From assembly GCA_014138095.1 (NCBI GenBank), contig JACGXE010000013.1:46335-110334 (forward strand): DNA of 64,000 nt, written 5' to 3'. The DNA comes from Ochrobactrum sp. RH2CCR150. GTDB lineage: Bacteria > Pseudomonadota > Alphaproteobacteria > Rhizobiales > Rhizobiaceae. This document shows, piece after piece, positions 8,656 through 18,203 of the stretch (its first letter is position 1; every line of letters starts with the position of its first letter). The notes below the pieces were generated by a model. The model was not told the origin of the DNA. It worked only from the letters and a program-made list of their open reading frames with translations, and did no database searches. The position numbers and the translations under genes are program-made.

Positions 8656-9237
8656 ATGGATATGAGTCTCGACAAACGCAAACGGATCATTGCCGCCGCT
8701 TCACGGTTGATCGTCCGCGATGGCCTTCAATGCTCCATGGCGGCTATTGCTATTGAAGCTCGCGTCGCAACTGGGTCGCTTTACAACTACTTCGCCTCCA
8801 AGGACGAATTGGTTCGCGAGATTTACGCAGATATTGCCCAGGTTATGTATGAGAAGCTGGCGCCGGAGATGGCGGCGGACCTTCCACATGAAAAGCGCAT
8901 CCGCCAATATCTGGAGCGCTATGTCGACTTTATTTGGGAAGATCCAGAGCGGGCGGCTTTGTTCGATTATTTGAACAACAACCCGGTCCTGACGCTGGAA
9001 CAAACCGCTGATTTGTTCCGGGATTTCCTTGAATATACCGATGCGGTCATTCTCGCCGCGCAGGAAGCGGGTTCGGTTCGTTCAGGATCGCCAAAGCTCC
9101 TTGCAAGTTTTGCGCGCGGTGCGATCCGTCATACCCTAAAACGAAGACGTCCGAACCCGCTTCCCCTTGAGCCTGAGGAAAGGCAGTTGATTATCGATAT
9201 GTGCTGGAGTGCCTTGGCGGGCGGAAGAAAGGCGTAG
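8656..9237 (+). CDS. TetR/AcrR-family transcriptional regulator of the phosphodiester importer
   Basis: A 193-residue regulator with an N-terminal helix-turn-helix (IAIEARVATGSLYNYFASKDELVREIY, about residues 27-53 by motif) and a helical ligand-binding C-terminal part. It is divergent from the importer operon, with a perfect palindrome overlapping its own start region, so autoregulation and control of the operon by an imported ligand are likely. No odd features. Confidence 0.85.
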   Translation: MDMSLDKRKRIIAAASRLIVRDGLQCSMAAIAIEARVATGSLYNYFASKDELVREIYADIAQVMYEKLAPEMAADLPHEKRIRQYLERYVDFIWEDPERAALFDYLNNNPVLTLEQTADLFRDFLEYTDAVILAAQEAGSVRSGSPKLLASFARGAIRHTLKRRRPNPLPLEPEERQLIIDMCWSALAGGRKA

Positions 9238-9907
9238 CCATTCGAAAGGTCAACTATCCATGTCGGGTTCAGCACGCCTCTATTTTCTGTCTGTTTCCGT
9301 TCCCTGTTCTTGATCTTCGGTTGAATGCCTTAATCGTAATCCACCAAAATCGTGTCCGAATTGGCCAAGAGATGATGAACGATTTTGACGGATTTCGCTT
9401 CATCTTCGATGCAAGTGGAATTATTTCTCTTGTTGGATAATCGATTCAATCCCGAACCAGATAGCATCTTTGTATGGGCGACATAAGCGATAAGCGTCGT
9501 CCTATGTTTGTTTAAACATCAGACAAACGAATATCACTGTCATGATTAAATGCCGCAATTTTTTGCTGTTCAAGTTAATTGACGACGTCAGCTCGCGGCC
9601 GTCTCGCGGTTGTATGATTGCCAGTCAGAACCCAGCAGCCTCTATCAGGACTGCTTCACGCGAAGTGCGAGAGTTTTTAAAGCACTTGAACGTTCTCTGC
9701 GTAAATATTGATCTTCTGAGTAATGTTTATTTCTCTCAACGCTTCCACCGAGGATCGGACATAAAGCCAGGTTTCTCCAGAAATCTGTCGCATTACTTGT
9801 GTGTACAAACTCTAAACTCAGGCGGCGCAATTGTATCTGGCGAATGCTCAAAACCGTCCTGATAAGGGCATCTCCCGACACCGACTGCTTCTCCTTGTGG
9901 ACAGTCA
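9238..9907. other. gene-free stretch
   Basis: About 670 AT-richer bases between convergent regulator genes. Frames up to about 100 codons exist but lack ribosome sites and protein-like composition. A GTTTAAAC palindrome lies near 9509; nothing else stands out. Confidence 0.45.
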
Positions 9908-10510
9908 TCAAGGAATGTCCGCCAACTTTCTCGCCCGGATACCGGCAATTGCTTCGTCGGCCAGACAATGGAGCTCCTCTGCAGTGACGCCATCTCTCGC
10001 CTGAACGGAAAGGCCTATTAGCACGACCATGAGATGCCCGGCCAGTGCATCCGCTATTTCGGAATCGAGCCAGCGCACCAGTTGGGCTGCGATCGAATTT
10101 CGTATCGAACGGCGCCGTTGCGCAACGTCACTCGCCAGCTCGCTATGCTCGGGTGCACACTCAATCATCCCCGACGAAATCATGCAGCCTCGTTCCCGTG
10201 ACGCATCCGTAATCGCCCGAACACCGGCATGCAGAACTGCGGCAACCGCATCGTCTAGGTTCGCCGCCGACTTTGCGGGCTGATCGAGCGCACCAGACGA
10301 AGCCGTATAACGATCGAGCGCCTCCCTATAAAGTCCAGCCTTGCTGCCGAAAGCGGCATACAGGCTCGGTGGGGCAATCCCGATCGCAGCTGTCAGATCG
10401 TTGATCGATGTGCCTTCATAGCCCTGACGCCAGAAAAGGCGCATTGCTTTTTCCACCGCCTGGTCTCTTTCAAACTTACGTGGACCGCCACGCCGCTTCT
10501 TTTTTTGCAT
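9908..10510 (-). CDS. TetR/AcrR-family transcriptional regulator
   Basis: A 200-residue regulator starting MQKKKRRGGPRKFERD; the helix-turn-helix reads INDLTAAIGIAPPSLYAAFG. The C-terminal part fits the group with a TetR_C domain near YcdC/AcrR-like repressors. The start at 10510 was preferred over 10546 because a putative operator TAGCGTTCACTA overlaps exactly here. The same 12-base word occurs twice before the hydrolase gene at 10785-11699, its probable target. Confidence 0.82.
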   Translation of the reverse strand: MQKKKRRGGPRKFERDQAVEKAMRLFWRQGYEGTSINDLTAAIGIAPPSLYAAFGSKAGLYREALDRYTASSGALDQPAKSAANLDDAVAAVLHAGVRAITDASRERGCMISSGMIECAPEHSELASDVAQRRRSIRNSIAAQLVRWLDSEIADALAGHLMVVLIGLSVQARDGVTAEELHCLADEAIAGIRARKLADIP

Positions 10511-10521
10511 AGCGTTCACTA
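10510..10521. promoter_or_regulatory. putative TetR operator (site 1)
   Basis: TAGCGTTCACTA overlapping the start codon of the TetR gene. It is one of three copies of TAG(C/T)GTTCACTA in the 1.4 kb around the regulator and hydrolase genes. Confidence 0.55.
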
Positions 10522-10784
10522 AAGAATGCAGAGACGAAGATTGCAAGCAGATATAGTGGCGTGTGACATAATCCGAAAACCGATATCGACGTTATCTAAT
10601 ACCTATTGCGCCGAACGTCTGCATTCGGTTCAGGGGATGCTGGTGCCGGTAAGCACGATAGGCGGCAGCCGATCCTTCCATGACGTTCTGAAGTTTTCCA
10701 CGAACCTCTGTGAAAGCGCCTATTTGACGTCGGCTACCGCATTGCAGTTTGTAGAGATCGTCCTTGGATCACGCCGATTGATTG

Positions 10785-11699
10785 TCAGCGGCCATCAGGG
10801 ATCGAGTCTCTGAAAGCTATCAGGTCATGGTTGAAGCGACGCGCTTCTTCGATGAAGGGGGCATGGCCGGACTTCGCGTAGATTTTCGTCTGAATGTCTG
10901 ATTTGAGTGCGCGAACTCGAGCAATGCTTGGATTGACCTGAACAAGATCGTCCTTGCCGCCATATAGCAAAAGGACGGGCAAGCGGGCCTTGGGCAACCC
11001 CTCGGCTGCAGACACAGTCATTGATGGAACAGCGCGTGTCATGACCCAGGAAGCCATCGCAGCATTCGACAGAAGCCGCTCAAAAGCGACCGTGTCAGGC
11101 TGCGTTTCAAAGCACAGTTGCAGAAATGCCCGGATTGAATCGAGATGAGATTTCAGATCGGCTGACGCCAGCCCCGCATAGACCGCAGGATGTGGCGTAA
11201 TCAGTTTCTCGTTAAGTTCAACCACCCCATCAACATATACGATGCCGCCGATGCCGCTATCCCCGTAACTGGCGAGGTAGTTTGAGAGGACAACCCCGCC
11301 CAAGGACCATCCAACCAGAACAGGTTTTCTGGCGCCGCTGGCCTTCAACACTGCCGCCAAGTCATCCGCCCAACGACGTCCATCGTGATATGCTTCCACA
11401 TCGTCCGGCTTTCCCGACAATCCATGTCCCCTCATATCATAGGTAATGAGGCGATATTGCTGCAGTGTTGTGCTGGTTACTTGCTTATCCCAATTAAGAT
11501 GGCTACCTAAAAGTCCGTGAATGAAGACTATGGGCGGTCCATCAGGATCGCCGGTTTCTTGAACCGCAATAGATACCCCATCCGGGGCTTTGACCATGTA
11601 GTTCTTCTCGGCTGCTAGTGCTGTCGAAGGAAGGTATATAGCCAATAAGGCAACCACCCACACCCGTTGCAGAATTTTCAAAATTCGTTCGCTTATCAT
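10785..11699 (-). CDS. exported alpha/beta hydrolase
   Basis: A 304-residue protein with a signal peptide (cut near ALAAEK), an oxyanion-hole motif HGLLGSHLNW, nucleophile elbow GWSLGG (Ser132), an acid in the YGGKDD loop and a C-terminal SGHAPF histidine. This is a complete Ser-Asp-His set of the epoxide-hydrolase/lactonase/haloperoxidase-like group; the substrate is unknown. It probably acts in the periplasm. Two copies of the TetR operator word lie upstream at 11785-11845, so it is likely induced when the neighbouring TetR protein is released. Confidence 0.8.
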   Translation of the reverse strand: MISERILKILQRVWVVALLAIYLPSTALAAEKNYMVKAPDGVSIAVQETGDPDGPPIVFIHGLLGSHLNWDKQVTSTTLQQYRLITYDMRGHGLSGKPDDVEAYHDGRRWADDLAAVLKASGARKPVLVGWSLGGVVLSNYLASYGDSGIGGIVYVDGVVELNEKLITPHPAVYAGLASADLKSHLDSIRAFLQLCFETQPDTVAFERLLSNAAMASWVMTRAVPSMTVSAAEGLPKARLPVLLLYGGKDDLVQVNPSIARVRALKSDIQTKIYAKSGHAPFIEEARRFNHDLIAFRDSIPDGR

Positions 11700-11784
11700 C
11701 TCGGCATACCTTTTTGTGGGATCGATGTCATATCAGCATCTTTTCCAATTGGCTTAAGCGGCCTTCGCCGCACCACGTCCTAAT

Positions 11785-11798
11785 GTAGTGTTCACTAC
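11785..11798. promoter_or_regulatory. putative TetR operator (site 2)
   Basis: Perfect palindrome GTAGTG-TT-CACTAC 86 bases upstream of the hydrolase start. It contains the 12-base word shared with sites 1 and 3. Confidence 0.6.
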
Positions 11799-11833
11799 AA
11801 ATAATAACGCAGCCCGATCTGTCAACTTGTTTT

Positions 11834-11845
11834 TAGCGTTCACTA
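11834..11845. promoter_or_regulatory. putative TetR operator (site 3)
   Basis: TAGCGTTCACTA, 48 bases from site 2 and identical to site 1 at the TetR start. The spacing would let two dimers bind upstream of the hydrolase promoter. Confidence 0.55.
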
Positions 11846-12458
11846 CATATAAGCGTTGCAAGACGCGCCAAGCCGTCCCTGCGATCGCCGCGCGCCATAA
11901 CTATTTCTGTCACCAACCGCACGACGATTGAACTAGCCCCTCGCCGAGTCCAAGGGGAAAAGGCAGAATTGTCAGTCGGTGCCGCGCAGAAGAAAGGAGA
12001 AGCGGCGCTGAGCGCCTTATTGACGGCAGTTCTTTTAAACGGGCATCTCAAGAAAGAAGGAGGTTCGCTTGTCTTGAAGGTATTAAACCTTCGATTCCAA
12101 CGCTGCATAGAACTCTTGACTAAACTCTATTGACACATCGAGGAGAATGGAACGACGAACATTGAAAATGGGGCAGGAAGGCACCTCTCGTCCCGCGTAT
12201 TCTCCAATCCTTTCCACTCCAGCCATTAAGCGCATCACATGACCTCGCCAATCTAATGTCGGGTGAGAAGGACTGTCATTCTTAACCAACAACTGCGACA
12301 GTCTGCATCAAGTGCTTCAGCCGATCATTAACCGCTGGAACTTCACGCGCGATGGGGAGGCGCGCAGCGCGAAAAGTTTTAAATGCTATGGCTAAGCGCA
12401 TAAAATCGAATATCACGCCTTTAGCTGACGGCAACGCCAACATGAAAGGAATTTTGCC
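11846..12458. other. gene-free stretch
   Basis: About 610 bases with two overlapping leftward frames (90 and 69 codons) that have no ribosome sites and no recognisable protein pattern. I see no RNA gene or repeat. Confidence 0.4.
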
Positions 12459-12815
12459 ATGACCAGTCGTTCAGAAATCTTCGAATATGCTGAGAAAAAA
12501 TACAATACCAAGCCCGACTATCCGTTTGCTAAATTTCCCCACTACGCCGTATTGCGACATGGAAGCGATGATCGTTGGTATGGGCTTGTGATGGACGTCC
12601 CGAAGGAAAAGCTCGGCCTCGATGGCGAGGGAAGCATCGACGTGATCGACATCAAATGTCACCCAGAAAAAGTTCATGACTTCAAAGCGCGACCCGGATT
12701 TCTACCGGCCTATCATATGAATAAAGAACACTGGTTGACGGTGCTTCTGAACGGCACGGTTTCGAAGAAAGAAGTGCTGGAACTGATCGACGAAAGCTAT
12801 GCCCTTACCGTGTAG
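12459..12815 (+). CDS. MmcQ/YjbR-family protein
   Basis: A 118-residue protein of the MmcQ/YjbR fold (cyaY-like, DNA-binding suggested for the family). Family marks are the F-YAEKKY-T-PDYPF N-terminus, the YGLVMDVPKEKLGL segment, DIKC and the C-terminal HW-TVLL-GTVSKKEVLELIDESY. An AAAGGA ribosome site lies before ATG. It stands alone between a gene-free stretch and an ftsI fragment. The biological role of the family is poorly defined. Confidence 0.85.
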   Translation: MTSRSEIFEYAEKKYNTKPDYPFAKFPHYAVLRHGSDDRWYGLVMDVPKEKLGLDGEGSIDVIDIKCHPEKVHDFKARPGFLPAYHMNKEHWLTVLLNGTVSKKEVLELIDESYALTV

Positions 12816-13058
12816 TGCCACCACTTGGCGCGGCTACTGTCTCCAGTTCCCGTAAAACCATAACCTGTCGGGCCCGTCATCTAATTTGCCAGTCAGACCC
12901 GTGACCTAAGTCCTTGTTGAGCGGATGGGCAACAGCAGGTCGCGCGCGTTTGTGGCAGTTTTTGTCGTTATGCTGAGTTGCGGCGCATGCCTGAGAACCA
13001 ACATTGTCGAGAATTGGCATTGGTTTACTTTCACGCTGACACAGTCAGCGCCAAGAGG

Positions 13059-13704
13059 TTAATCAGCAGAGGTGATAGGTATTGATGCAGCCTGAGTGAA
13101 ATCAGGGATTATTCCGAGAATGAACGCCGTGCGCTTGATTATCTCTGCAGCCACGGGTGTTGCATTTGATGCCGCCGTTATAACCATCCCGGGCCGCTGA
13201 GCTTTTGGATCATCGACAATGACCAGTAAGACATATTTGGGTTTTTCCATTGGAAAAGCCGCGGCAAACGCGTTGAAATTATGATGTTTTGCATACTTTC
13301 CATTTATCACCTTTTCAGCGGTTCCCGTTTTCCCGCCGACCCTAAAACCAGCAATATTGGCTCTTCTGCCTGATCCCTTGATGGCATTAAGTCGATAAAG
13401 ATATCTCATTTTTTCGCTCGTATTTCGAGAAACGATGCGCCGGCCTTCGGCTGCCACGCCTTGTTTTTTCAAAAAAGTGGGCCGGTGAAATATTCCGTTA
13501 TTGAGTATTGCACCGATGCCAACTGCTGTTTGCAGCGGAGTTGTCGCAAATCCATGTCCAAATGATGCGGTAATGGAGGTTGGCTGCGTCCATCCGCGCG
13601 GAGCAATTGGCGTGGCCACTTCGGGTATTCGCGCAGGTTCGAGCGCTCGCCCCCACAGGATGCGGGACGAGCGGACGCAACCGCCCGCTGAGATGATCTG
13701 ACGG
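13059..13704 (-). pseudogene. fragment of a penicillin-binding protein 2/3 (FtsI-type) transpeptidase
   Basis: The open part (from GTG at 13619) encodes the C-terminal half of a class B penicillin-binding protein: SFGHGFATTPLQTAVGIGAI, SEKMRYLYRLNAIKGSGRRA, and the active-site KTGTAEKV box. The SXXK and SXN motifs that should lie upstream are missing. In-frame sequence before 13619 (LEPARIPEVATP) continues the homology until a stop near 13750. It is therefore a truncated paralogue of ftsI, unlikely to be an active enzyme. Confidence 0.7.
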
Positions 13705-14003
13705 AAATTGGCTGGCAGCTCTCTGATGAGGAGTACGGGGCGTGAACTGAATCAAGGCATGGTGATGAGGCCCCCATCCCAAGACAGCTTCATCGACCTG
13801 TTTTGCGCTGCTGAGGCCATCACGTCTCGCGCTGCTTTCCTCGCGGGCACAAGACCCTAGCGAAGGCGTGCGGTCGTTCAGCGGGCACCCCAACCCGAGG
13901 TCCCAACGTCACCACAGAGGGATCGTTGTGTCGCGGAAATAGCGTTCGGCGACCAAAGTCCGAAACGCGGATCATCCTTCTGCATCACACCCGCCTTATC
14001 CTC

Positions 14004-14915
14004 TCAGCGAAGAGCTACCTCGGACTTCCCGTCCCTGAGGGCGTTTTCAAAGGGAATTTTCCCACGCTCTTCGAGCCATTCCTCAAGCGAAGTCAGTTGA
14101 CCAAATTCCCGCTCGATGGCTGGAATATCCGCGGCCCCTGCGAGCAAACCACTGTCAAGAAGCTCCGAAAGACGGTTGAGGAAAGGGTTTCTCGCAAGCA
14201 AGTCTTCAGAAAAGCGCTTATAGACGATCACTTTCCCGGCAGCTTTTGTGAATGCCTGTTCGACTTCCTTGCCGGTCACAGACGCACTGGCCAGCTCGAT
14301 CGCCGTTCCCGCAAAACGATCCGGAGCAACCAGAATTTCGGCGTTAATCCGGCCGAGGTCGTCCACGGTGATCATCTGCATGGACTGCTCCGGCCGCATG
14401 AAGAAGGTGAATTCGCCCTGAGGCAGCCCCATGCCTGGCAAAAGCATCATCTCCATAAAGCTTGCGGGACGAGTAATCGTACTCGTTATCGGAAGGCTTC
14501 GCACATATGCTTCAATTTCGGACTTGCTGTCGAAATGCCCCACTCCCGTCGGGCCTTTCCCCGCTGCCCCGCCGGAAGAATAGACGAGATGTCGAACGCC
14601 CTGCCGGAGTGCGCTGTCCGCAATCGCCTTTCCTTGCGAGACTTCCTGCGCGTCAGTGACCTCACCTGCCGGTGAACTGGTCTGGACACTAAACACGCTG
14701 GCGATTCCAGCCATCGCCCTGTCAATCGAATCCGGATTGAACAGATCACCTATTGCCAGGGAAATACCTTCGGCCGCCAGAGCCTTGGCCTTGGCGCTTT
14801 CAGGATTGCGGACAAAAGCCCGCACCCTTCGCCCCTTCGCTTTCAGTGCGCGCGCAACCGCTCCGCCTTGTTGTCCGGTCGCGCCAAAGACGAGAAATTC
14901 CGAAGTGTGATCCAT
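14004..14915 (-). CDS. NmrA-family NAD(P)-binding protein
   Basis: An atypical short-chain dehydrogenase of about 303 residues. The Rossmann motif GATGQQGGAVARAL is near the N-terminus, and YSSGGA, RPASFMEMM and the TVDDLG segment fit the NmrA/HSCARG group, which often senses NADPH or reduces quinones. Two starts are possible (14927 or 14915); GGATGG fits the second. It is divergent from an HxlR regulator, a common pairing for redox or aldehyde responses, with a palindrome (14945-14956) between them. Confidence 0.85.
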   Translation of the reverse strand: MDHTSEFLVFGATGQQGGAVARALKAKGRRVRAFVRNPESAKAKALAAEGISLAIGDLFNPDSIDRAMAGIASVFSVQTSSPAGEVTDAQEVSQGKAIADSALRQGVRHLVYSSGGAAGKGPTGVGHFDSKSEIEAYVRSLPITSTITRPASFMEMMLLPGMGLPQGEFTFFMRPEQSMQMITVDDLGRINAEILVAPDRFAGTAIELASASVTGKEVEQAFTKAAGKVIVYKRFSEDLLARNPFLNRLSELLDSGLLAGAADIPAIEREFGQLTSLEEWLEERGKIPFENALRDGKSEVALR

Positions 14916-14944
14916 ATTGGTTACCATCCGTAATTAATGACGGT

Positions 14945-14956
14945 TATCAAATGATA
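14945..14956. promoter_or_regulatory. candidate HxlR operator
   Basis: Perfect palindrome TATCA-AA-TGATA in the 105-base gap between the divergent NmrA and HxlR genes. HxlR-type winged-helix dimers use short AT-rich palindromes of this kind. Confidence 0.45.
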
Positions 14957-15032
14957 CTGATTGCAAATCGGCTCAAGACGGCACATTCTTGATCGTCAGT
15001 TACATCATCATAACCATTGAAGGAGCCTATCT

Positions 15033-15455
15033 GTGCAGCGTGAAATCAATGGCCGCCCTGTTATCGAAACCGCACGTGGGCCCGTATTGACTCCCTGCGC
15101 ACCTGGCAGCGTTCTGGCCCGTCTCGGCTGCAAATGGACTATTCTCCTCGTATCCATGCTCGCGCTTTCGCCTGATGCACCCATGCGGTTCGGTGCGATC
15201 CGACGCGGCATTCCAGACATTTCCCAAAGGATGCTGACCCTCACGCTTCGTAGTCTTGAGCGCGACGGTCTTGTTGCGCGTCACTATTATCCTGAAGTGC
15301 CGCCGCGGGTTGAGTATGAATTAACGGCCCGGGGCAGATCCGTGCTGGAGCCGTTGGCGGCCTTCACGGGCTGGATCAGGGATACCTGGCAAGACATTGA
15401 AGCCTCGCGTAAGGAATTCGATGATGTCAAACGAAGCGGAACAAGCGCTAATTAG
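15033..15455 (+). CDS. HxlR-family transcriptional regulator
   Basis: A 140-residue winged-helix protein with a GTG start. Family features are the LGCKWTILLVSML N-terminus, the MRFGAIRRGIPDISQRMLTLTLRSLERDGLV recognition region (given here only as landmarks around residues 50-80) and the PPRVEYELTARGRSVLEPL wing. A cysteine before KW is the usual redox/electrophile sensor of this family. It probably controls the divergent NmrA gene. Confidence 0.86.
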   Translation: MQREINGRPVIETARGPVLTPCAPGSVLARLGCKWTILLVSMLALSPDAPMRFGAIRRGIPDISQRMLTLTLRSLERDGLVARHYYPEVPPRVEYELTARGRSVLEPLAAFTGWIRDTWQDIEASRKEFDDVKRSGTSAN

Positions 15456-15826
15456 CCTTCGAAGTGAAGGCGAGCGGCTGCGGACGGTTCCCATAGGCAC
15501 CGCAAGACCACGCTGGTCGCGGGTCTGCGCATGTCCGGCCAAGCATATTCGCCACCCGGCGGTTCACTCCCTCGCTCTCGAGTATTCCTTTCTTTCCGTC
15601 GACGGTGGAACCGACGTGACGATGGCTGGCTTCAACCGGGCAATGCCGGAGGATGCAGAACGGGTCAAGTCACCGAGCAACACCCGGGCAGAAAAAGGGC
15701 TGGTGGATATAGATCGCAAATGCTCGGGCGCCTCGGCTTGGCTAAGCGCGTGCCGCGAGGGTGAAGAGGGTGCTGCCCGCTTTGCGGTTTCCACAAGAGC
15801 ACGATCGTTCCGCCAAACGTCACCTG
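15456..15826. other. gene-free stretch
   Basis: About 370 bases. One frame crosses it on the plus strand but it overlaps both neighbours, has no ribosome site and has a composition typical of out-of-frame reading. Confidence 0.45.
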
Positions 15827-16807
15827 TTACCTTGCGGCAGATGTTCCATCTTGCGCGGAATAGCTTTTACCGTCTTTTTGTGAACTCCACGTCAGGAAGG
15901 TCTCTAGTTTCATGCTATCCGTCCGCGCCTTCTCAATCAGCGGCCTGAGGGTGTTTTTGACGAATTCTTCCATTGTTGTGGGCAGCGCCGGACGATCAGC
16001 GTGGAACTTTACACGCCCATCGTTAAGAGCGGCCGCGGTGTTCCTGTCATAGACCCACCGATCGAGTGTTCCGAACCTCTCCCGGAATACTGTTTCGACC
16101 TCCCGATTGCCCGGATCGACGAAGCGATAGTCCACCTTTCTACCGAGTGCCCGGCCGATCATCGCGGCGATCTCGGGCATCGTGTGATCGATCCCCAGTT
16201 GCTTCACCGATCGGTGCTGCTCGGTCGGCGTGTCGAACTCGTTCGCCGCGCAATTCGCGATGTCCTCGATGGCAACCCAGGGAGTTTTGACGTTGGGCCC
16301 AAGCGTCCAGCCAATCCTGTGGTACTGCGCGATCGGGTCGACCCATCTGGCCAGGTCCTGCATGAACCAGCCGCCCTGCAAGTGCACCAACTTGATGTCG
16401 CGCAGCCGGTTGAGGATCTGGTCAAGGATATGGAAGCCCTGGAAATGGCCGGTATTCCCATTGACGTCGGATCCCATCCCGGTCAGGTTCACAGCCAGTT
16501 TCACAGAGGAATCCCGAAGTGCATCGAAAAACCGAAGCGCTACCGTAGGATAGTGCCCATGGAAGTCCTCCGATCCCCAAAGGGTTTTGACCATCAGGAA
16601 CGCAGCGTCAGCGTCATCGAAGAACGTATTAAGCTCACCAGTACCCGTGTCGAAGCTGCCAATGAATGGTTCTGCTCCTTTCGCGACAAGTGCATCGAGG
16701 CCGAGCCCTCCTCTCGAGAGAGCTTTGACTGAATGGCCTTTGGCCAAAAGGTTTTCGGTAAGTCTGGCGCCGATCCTGCCGGTCGCGCCAACCACGGCGA
16801 TACGCAT
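15827..16807 (-). CDS. NmrA/NAD-dependent epimerase-like protein
   Basis: A 326-residue Rossmann-fold protein starting MRIAVVGATGRIGARL (dinucleotide motif GATGRIG). It belongs to the NmrA/azoreductase-like atypical SDR group. The last 40 residues after LRPLIEKART look like an added tail. It is divergent from an AraC-type regulator 73 bases away and is probably controlled by it. Substrate unknown. Confidence 0.8.
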   Translation of the reverse strand: MRIAVVGATGRIGARLTENLLAKGHSVKALSRGGLGLDALVAKGAEPFIGSFDTGTGELNTFFDDADAAFLMVKTLWGSEDFHGHYPTVALRFFDALRDSSVKLAVNLTGMGSDVNGNTGHFQGFHILDQILNRLRDIKLVHLQGGWFMQDLARWVDPIAQYHRIGWTLGPNVKTPWVAIEDIANCAANEFDTPTEQHRSVKQLGIDHTMPEIAAMIGRALGRKVDYRFVDPGNREVETVFRERFGTLDRWVYDRNTAAALNDGRVKFHADRPALPTTMEEFVKNTLRPLIEKARTDSMKLETFLTWSSQKDGKSYSAQDGTSAAR

Positions 16808-16880
16808 GGTTTATCTCCTGGAGTTGTTTGGTCAGGATCCTAGAGGATTGCGTTGCGAACAAAATTGGAGATAGTGCCAT

Positions 16881-17699
16881 ATGATCTCTAAATTAGGCCA
16901 ATTTTCGAATGAGCGACCTCCCTGCAGTATTGCTATCGATCTAAGCCTCCCGCATGGGCCAGCGATGGCGATCAGCGTGGACTTCGCCGAATATGAGGCC
17001 GAGGGACACCAGCATCAGCACCGACAGGGTCAACTGGTCCTGGCGCTGCACGGTGCGGTTACCTGCAGAGCGGAAAAGGGCGTCTGGATTGTTCCGCCAA
17101 ACTGCGGAGTCTGGATTCCAGGCGGCGTTCCTCACAGCAACCAGGTCACGTCCAACGCTCGTATAACATACCTGTTTGTAGAACCAGACGCGGCCATGCT
17201 TCCGACTGAATGCTGCACTCTTTCGGTATCGCCGATGCTTCGGGAGATGATACATCGGGTAGCGAGACTGTCAGAAACTGATGCGCGCGACGCTCATCGC
17301 GACCGCCTTGTGCGGGTCATGCTCGATGAACTCGCGCTGATGCCGCGCGAGAGGCTGGAACTACCTGTGTCTGATCATCCAAAGATCGCCTTGATCGCTA
17401 CAGCACTTTTGGCAAACCCGAGCGACCGCCGTACCCTCACCCAATGGGCTGAGCATGTCGCCGTCAGTGAGCGAACGTTGAAGAGACTTATGGTCCTGGA
17501 GACAGGATTGAGCTTCGGCCGTTGGCGGCGCCAGCTACATCTCGTCATTGCGTTGCGGGAACTTGCCGGAGGGGCAACAGTCCAGCAGGTGGCAGGCGAC
17601 CTGGGATACGAATCCACGACCGCCTTTATCATGATGTTCAGGAAGGCGCTTGGGACCACACCAACGCGCTACTTTTCCGATCGGCTTTTGAGCGCCTAG
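16881..17699 (+). CDS. AraC-family transcriptional regulator with cupin sensor domain
   Basis: A 272-residue regulator. The N-terminal cupin reads EGHQHQHRQGQLVLALHG and VWIPGGVPH, giving the histidines of a metal- or ligand-binding barrel. The C-terminal double helix-turn-helix includes WAEHVAVSERTLKRL, TGLSFGRWRRQ and GYESTTAFIMMFRKALGTTPTRYF. Divergent from the NmrA-like gene at 15827-16807, its probable target. Confidence 0.86.
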   Translation: MISKLGQFSNERPPCSIAIDLSLPHGPAMAISVDFAEYEAEGHQHQHRQGQLVLALHGAVTCRAEKGVWIVPPNCGVWIPGGVPHSNQVTSNARITYLFVEPDAAMLPTECCTLSVSPMLREMIHRVARLSETDARDAHRDRLVRVMLDELALMPRERLELPVSDHPKIALIATALLANPSDRRTLTQWAEHVAVSERTLKRLMVLETGLSFGRWRRQLHLVIALRELAGGATVQQVAGDLGYESTTAFIMMFRKALGTTPTRYFSDRLLSA

Positions 17700-18203
17700 C
17701 GCGTGAGACCTTGCCCATCCGAAGGCTCTAGCAGTAAGTCTTCGTGATCTCGGCCTCGCGTACGGCAAGTATCCTGGATCCATGTTTATCCAGTTTTGAG
17801 GTGTCTCCAGCGGAGTTCGGCTGATCTATAGCCGGGCGGTAGCGGGAAGTTGTGCGGGCAGCCATTCCGGCTGCACAGCACCGCATCATGACGCGGGTTG
17901 ATTGCCTGCCGAACCCTACAGGTGTCATCCGGCCACGGAAATCTACGCGACCGGGCGTGATCGCGCGTCGTCCGAGCGACGATAAGCGGCTGATGCCTGT
18001 TGCGACCGACAGTATCTCGCTCACGCTGGTTCCTTGCCCATGCTCGTGTTGGGCCAGAACAGCATCCTCAGAGCCGCGCTGCCACGGTCGCTTGGTCGCG
18101 ACCGTGAACTCGTGCGGATCGACAGCCAAGCCAGCCTCATCCTTCAAATCACCACGGAGGTGGGTTCGGTGGTGATATTACCCCTTAAGCCGGGGAATGA
18201 CAT
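17700..18203. other. gene-free stretch
   Basis: About 500 bases between convergent regulator genes. A leftward 139-codon frame exists but has no ribosome site and no recognisable pattern; it may be decayed coding DNA. Confidence 0.4.

Noticed and set aside
11833..12292. Two overlapping leftward frames of 91 and 69 codons
   Set aside because: Weak starts (one TTG), no ribosome site, no family resemblance.
13926..14675. 249-codon plus-strand frame
   Set aside because: It lies entirely opposite the NmrA-family gene, has no domain and has the composition of a shadow frame.
15397..15948. 183-codon plus-strand frame
   Set aside because: Overlaps the HxlR gene and the end of the second NmrA gene; not protein-like.
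17728..18147. 139-codon leftward frame between the AraC and LysR genes
   Set aside because: No ribosome site, odd composition and no recognisable motif; may be decayed DNA but cannot be supported as a gene.
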